This document shows, in pieces, positions 13,056-15,200 of a DNA stretch of 15,200 bases. The stretch comes from Phycisphaerae bacterium (GTDB taxonomy: Bacteria > Planctomycetota > Phycisphaerae > Phycisphaerales > UBA1924), in assembly GCA_016794945.1 (NCBI GenBank), contig JAEUIX010000198.1, forward strand, positions 1-15,200, given 5' to 3'. Position numbers and translations under genes: made by a program. The notes beneath the pieces are model-generated. The model did no database searches and was not told where the DNA came from. It saw nothing but the letters and a program-made list of their open reading frames with translations. Numbering within the stretch: the first letter of the stretch is position 1; each line of letters starts with the position of its first letter.

Positions 13056-15155
13056 TCAGCCGCCGAGTTCGCGCCGGGTCAGCCGTCCGTCCCGATCGGC
13101 GTCCAGCCGGTCGAATTCCGCCCGAAGCCCCGGCGGGCACTCGTCCCGGGAGATCTCCCCGTCGCGGTTGCGATCGAACAGCCTCAACAGGCGGTCGGCG
13201 CGCGGCGCGCCGCGCACACGGGGTGCGTCGCCCGATGCATCCGGAAGGGTCTCCGGATGGTCGGGGTCTTCGCGCTCCAGGTAGTACTCCACGTACCCCA
13301 GCATCATCTCGTCATAGGTCTGCGGCCCCCACTTCACCAGGCGCGTCGGGTCCGGGTTCGCCGGGTTGTTCGGCGAGTTGTCGTACCACGCCGTTGCCGT
13401 CAGGCGCGTCCCGGCCGGCAGCGGCGCCGGGTCGCGGAGCATGTACCTCAGCTGCCAATTGAAGTCATACCGCGGAATGTCCAGCAGCGTGAGCGCCCTG
13501 CCGTCCGGAGTTGTCGCGTCGTAGCGGAAGGCCGAGCCGCGAACGTGCATGTGCGGCACGAAGCTCAGAACGCGCATGTCGGCCGGCAGCGTCACCGTCG
13601 CGGTCTCGGCGTGGTGCTCCGCCCCGGGCGGGATGGCGATCCGGCGGTTGGCGATGCCGCTGGTCCGCACCGCGTGCACGGGAGGCTCCGACGCGAACAC
13701 CAGACCGATGCGCGTCCGGTCGCTCGCCTCCCGACCGTTGGGCGTGTAGTGCACCTGGAACAGCAGCGCGGCGTTGCGGGGCAGCTTCTTGGCCAGTCCG
13801 CGCGGGTACACCACAGAGTCGTTGCCCGGAACGTACGCCGCGAAGAACCCCCGAGCCTCGTCGATCGATTCCGCGCCGCGGTCGGCCGCTGGCCCCGTCA
13901 GCGCGAACACCAGCACGTGATGCACCACCGAGCGGTCACCCGGCAGCACCTGCACCGCCTGCACCCAGCGGTCCTCCGTCAGGCCGGTGCGCACCACCTG
14001 GTGCACGTACGGCATCGTGCCCTCGGCCTTGACCTGCACGGCCCGCGGCATCTCGAACACCACGTCGGGCGTGCCGATCGACCACACCTCGGGCCACCGC
14101 GGCGGGCGCGGCGATTCCGCCGGATCCCCCTGCGGCTTGCCCGCCCGAACCCACGCACCGAACGCCGCCTTGTCCTCAACACTCAACGAACGGTCGTTGA
14201 GCCAGTGATCCGAGGCCTGGCCGGGCTGGGGCGCGGCGAACCAAGGCGGCATCGTTCCTCGCTCGATCTCGCGGAGCATCGTGGTCGCCCGTCGCGACAC
14301 GGCGTCGAACGAGTCGAGGGCGAACGGCGCGACGCCGCCCGTGCGGTGGCACTCCAGGCAGTTGGCCGCGACGATCCGGGCGATCTCCCGGTGGTACGTG
14401 ACCTGCGTGCCCGGCCCACCGGGGAGGGCCGGCTCCGGCTCCAGGAGGCAGCCCGGGGCGGTCGTGGCCGCGGTCCGCACGGGAACACCAGCCAGCAGGT
14501 CGTCGATCGCCTCGCGCAGGTAGTTCCGTCGCGGCGCATCGAGCGCGTAGCCCAGGCCGTACTGGTCGTTCATCGCACCGCGATAGACCAGCGTGCCCGC
14601 GCCATCGATCAGAAAGACCTCGGTGGTGCTGGCAGCGCGCAGCACGCGTCGGATCGAATGGTCGCCATCGATGAGGTGCAGCCCACGCAGCCCGGCGGCT
14701 CGCGCCGCCGCTTCGATCTGCTCGGGCGGATCACCCGCGACGTTCACGAAAACAGCCCCCACGCCGCGCTGCGATGCCTCGGCACAGATGCGCCCCAGTT
14801 CCGGCGCGAGCTTCGCGCCGACCGGGCACGACACACTCGTCATCGCGATGATCGTTCCCCTCGCGCCGGCGCCGCGACGCCACGAGACCGCGCCGCCATC
14901 GAGCCCCCGCCCCTCGCCGGGCGGCACGAACCTGCCCAGCGGCGGCGTCCGCGCGTCGAGCACCCGCGGCCCGATCACGCCGCGTCCCGCGCGATCGACC
15001 GGCTCGGACCGCACCATCCCCCAGCCGCCCCTCTCGGCGAGGGCCGCCGCCGTCTCGCTCGTCGCCGCTCGCCCCCCCGAGATGCGCAGCCCCAGCACCA
15101 CGACGACGGCAACCAGCATCGCGGGCATCACACCGCGGCAGACGCTGCGTCCCAT
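13056..15155 (-). CDS. Exported redoxin - cytochrome c - copper monooxygenase-like - EF-hand fusion protein
   Basis: A 699-residue multidomain protein. An Arg-containing start and hydrophobic stretch (about 11-24) act as a signal peptide or anchor, so it should work outside the cytoplasmic membrane. Residues 60-220 are an AhpC/TSA-like redoxin with a single active-site cysteine (SCPV, Cys110). A c-type haem site follows, CLECH (Cys266, Cys269, His270), with GTMPPW (300-305) possibly giving the axial Met302. Residues 360-625 resemble PHM, the type II copper ascorbate-dependent monooxygenase. Counterparts of all six copper ligands are visible: His412, His413 and His469 for one site; His535, His537 (HMH) and Met617 or Met618 for the other. 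Two EF-hand loops end the protein (661-672 and 685-696). The substrate is unknown. This architecture is typical of planctomycetes. The ATG at 15155 is preferred over 15128 because it supplies the basic n-region. No Shine-Dalgarno sequence or TAnnnT hexamer was seen at 15156-15200. Confidence 0.88.
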   Translation of the reverse strand: MGRSVCRGVMPAMLVAVVVVLGLRISGGRAATSETAAALAERGGWGMVRSEPVDRAGRGVIGPRVLDARTPPLGRFVPPGEGRGLDGGAVSWRRGAGARGTIIAMTSVSCPVGAKLAPELGRICAEASQRGVGAVFVNVAGDPPEQIEAAARAAGLRGLHLIDGDHSIRRVLRAASTTEVFLIDGAGTLVYRGAMNDQYGLGYALDAPRRNYLREAIDDLLAGVPVRTAATTAPGCLLEPEPALPGGPGTQVTYHREIARIVAANCLECHRTGGVAPFALDSFDAVSRRATTMLREIERGTMPPWFAAPQPGQASDHWLNDRSLSVEDKAAFGAWVRAGKPQGDPAESPRPPRWPEVWSIGTPDVVFEMPRAVQVKAEGTMPYVHQVVRTGLTEDRWVQAVQVLPGDRSVVHHVLVFALTGPAADRGAESIDEARGFFAAYVPGNDSVVYPRGLAKKLPRNAALLFQVHYTPNGREASDRTRIGLVFASEPPVHAVRTSGIANRRIAIPPGAEHHAETATVTLPADMRVLSFVPHMHVRGSAFRYDATTPDGRALTLLDIPRYDFNWQLRYMLRDPAPLPAGTRLTATAWYDNSPNNPANPDPTRLVKWGPQTYDEMMLGYVEYYLEREDPDHPETLPDASGDAPRVRGAPRADRLLRLFDRNRDGEISRDECPPGLRAEFDRLDADRDGRLTRRELGG

Positions 15156-15200
15156 TCCGGTTGTGACACGTCCCGGCGACCCGACGCCGCCCGGCCGCGG

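Noticed and set aside
1..15200. Mobile elements, CRISPR arrays, phage genes or integrase sites
   Set aside because: No transposase, integrase, direct-repeat array or tRNA-end duplication was seen; the tRNA-Ala is intact and flanked by a terminator and gyrA.

Overview
This is a GC-rich bacterial window (about 70% G+C by eye) with 11 protein genes and one tRNA, packed tightly on both strands. The best lineage guess is Planctomycetota, probably a Phycisphaerae-like member. This rests on the last gene, which fuses redoxin, cytochrome c, a PHM-type copper monooxygenase and EF-hands in a combination typical of planctomycete genomes, and on the GyrA sequence (IYPTLV after the HPHG motif). It is an inference from family knowledge, not a database result. 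No mobile element, CRISPR array or phage gene was seen.

Layout. 1-1139 (+): 3' part of an unrecognised alpha-helical protein. 1129-2022 (-): SAM methyltransferase. 2046-3737 (+): two-gene unit of a GmhB-like HAD phosphatase and a family-9 (heptosyltransferase-type) glycosyltransferase, probably for lipopolysaccharide inner core. 3696-4853 (-): DUF3592 membrane protein. 4987-5061 (+): tRNA-Ala(GGC) with a clear intrinsic terminator. 5235-7937 (+): gyrA. 7956-8744 (-): classical SDR oxidoreductase. 8768-11293 (+): operon of endonuclease IV (nfo), a TPR lipoprotein candidate and queF. 11351-12565 (-): PilZ protein with degenerate receiver and Hpt domains. 12673-13038 (+): DUF2256-DUF3253 small zinc protein. 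13056-15155 (-): secreted redoxin/cytochrome/copper-monooxygenase fusion. Gaps are short; none without a gene reaches 300 bases.

Two signals stand out. First, promoter layout. Six genes that begin transcription units have a TAnnnT (-10-like) hexamer only 5-8 bases before the start codon and no Shine-Dalgarno sequence, as expected for leaderless mRNAs. In contrast, gyrA, the TPR gene and queF carry AGGA-type ribosome sites. Both head-to-head gene pairs (methyltransferase/gmhB-like and SDR/nfo) are separated by exactly 23 bp, and in each the two opposed -10 hexamers share one TA step, suggesting a minimal bidirectional leaderless promoter. Second, the PilZ protein keeps its c-di-GMP motifs but has lost the phospho-accepting Asp (Ala209), the conserved Thr/Ser (Val237) and the Hpt His (Phe332). 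It looks like a phosphorelay scaffold turned into a non-phosphorylated c-di-GMP effector.

The genes are mostly unrelated housekeeping functions: envelope, DNA topology and repair, tRNA modification, redox and copper enzymes. Beyond the phosphatase/glycosyltransferase pair and the nfo operon there is no evident shared pathway.
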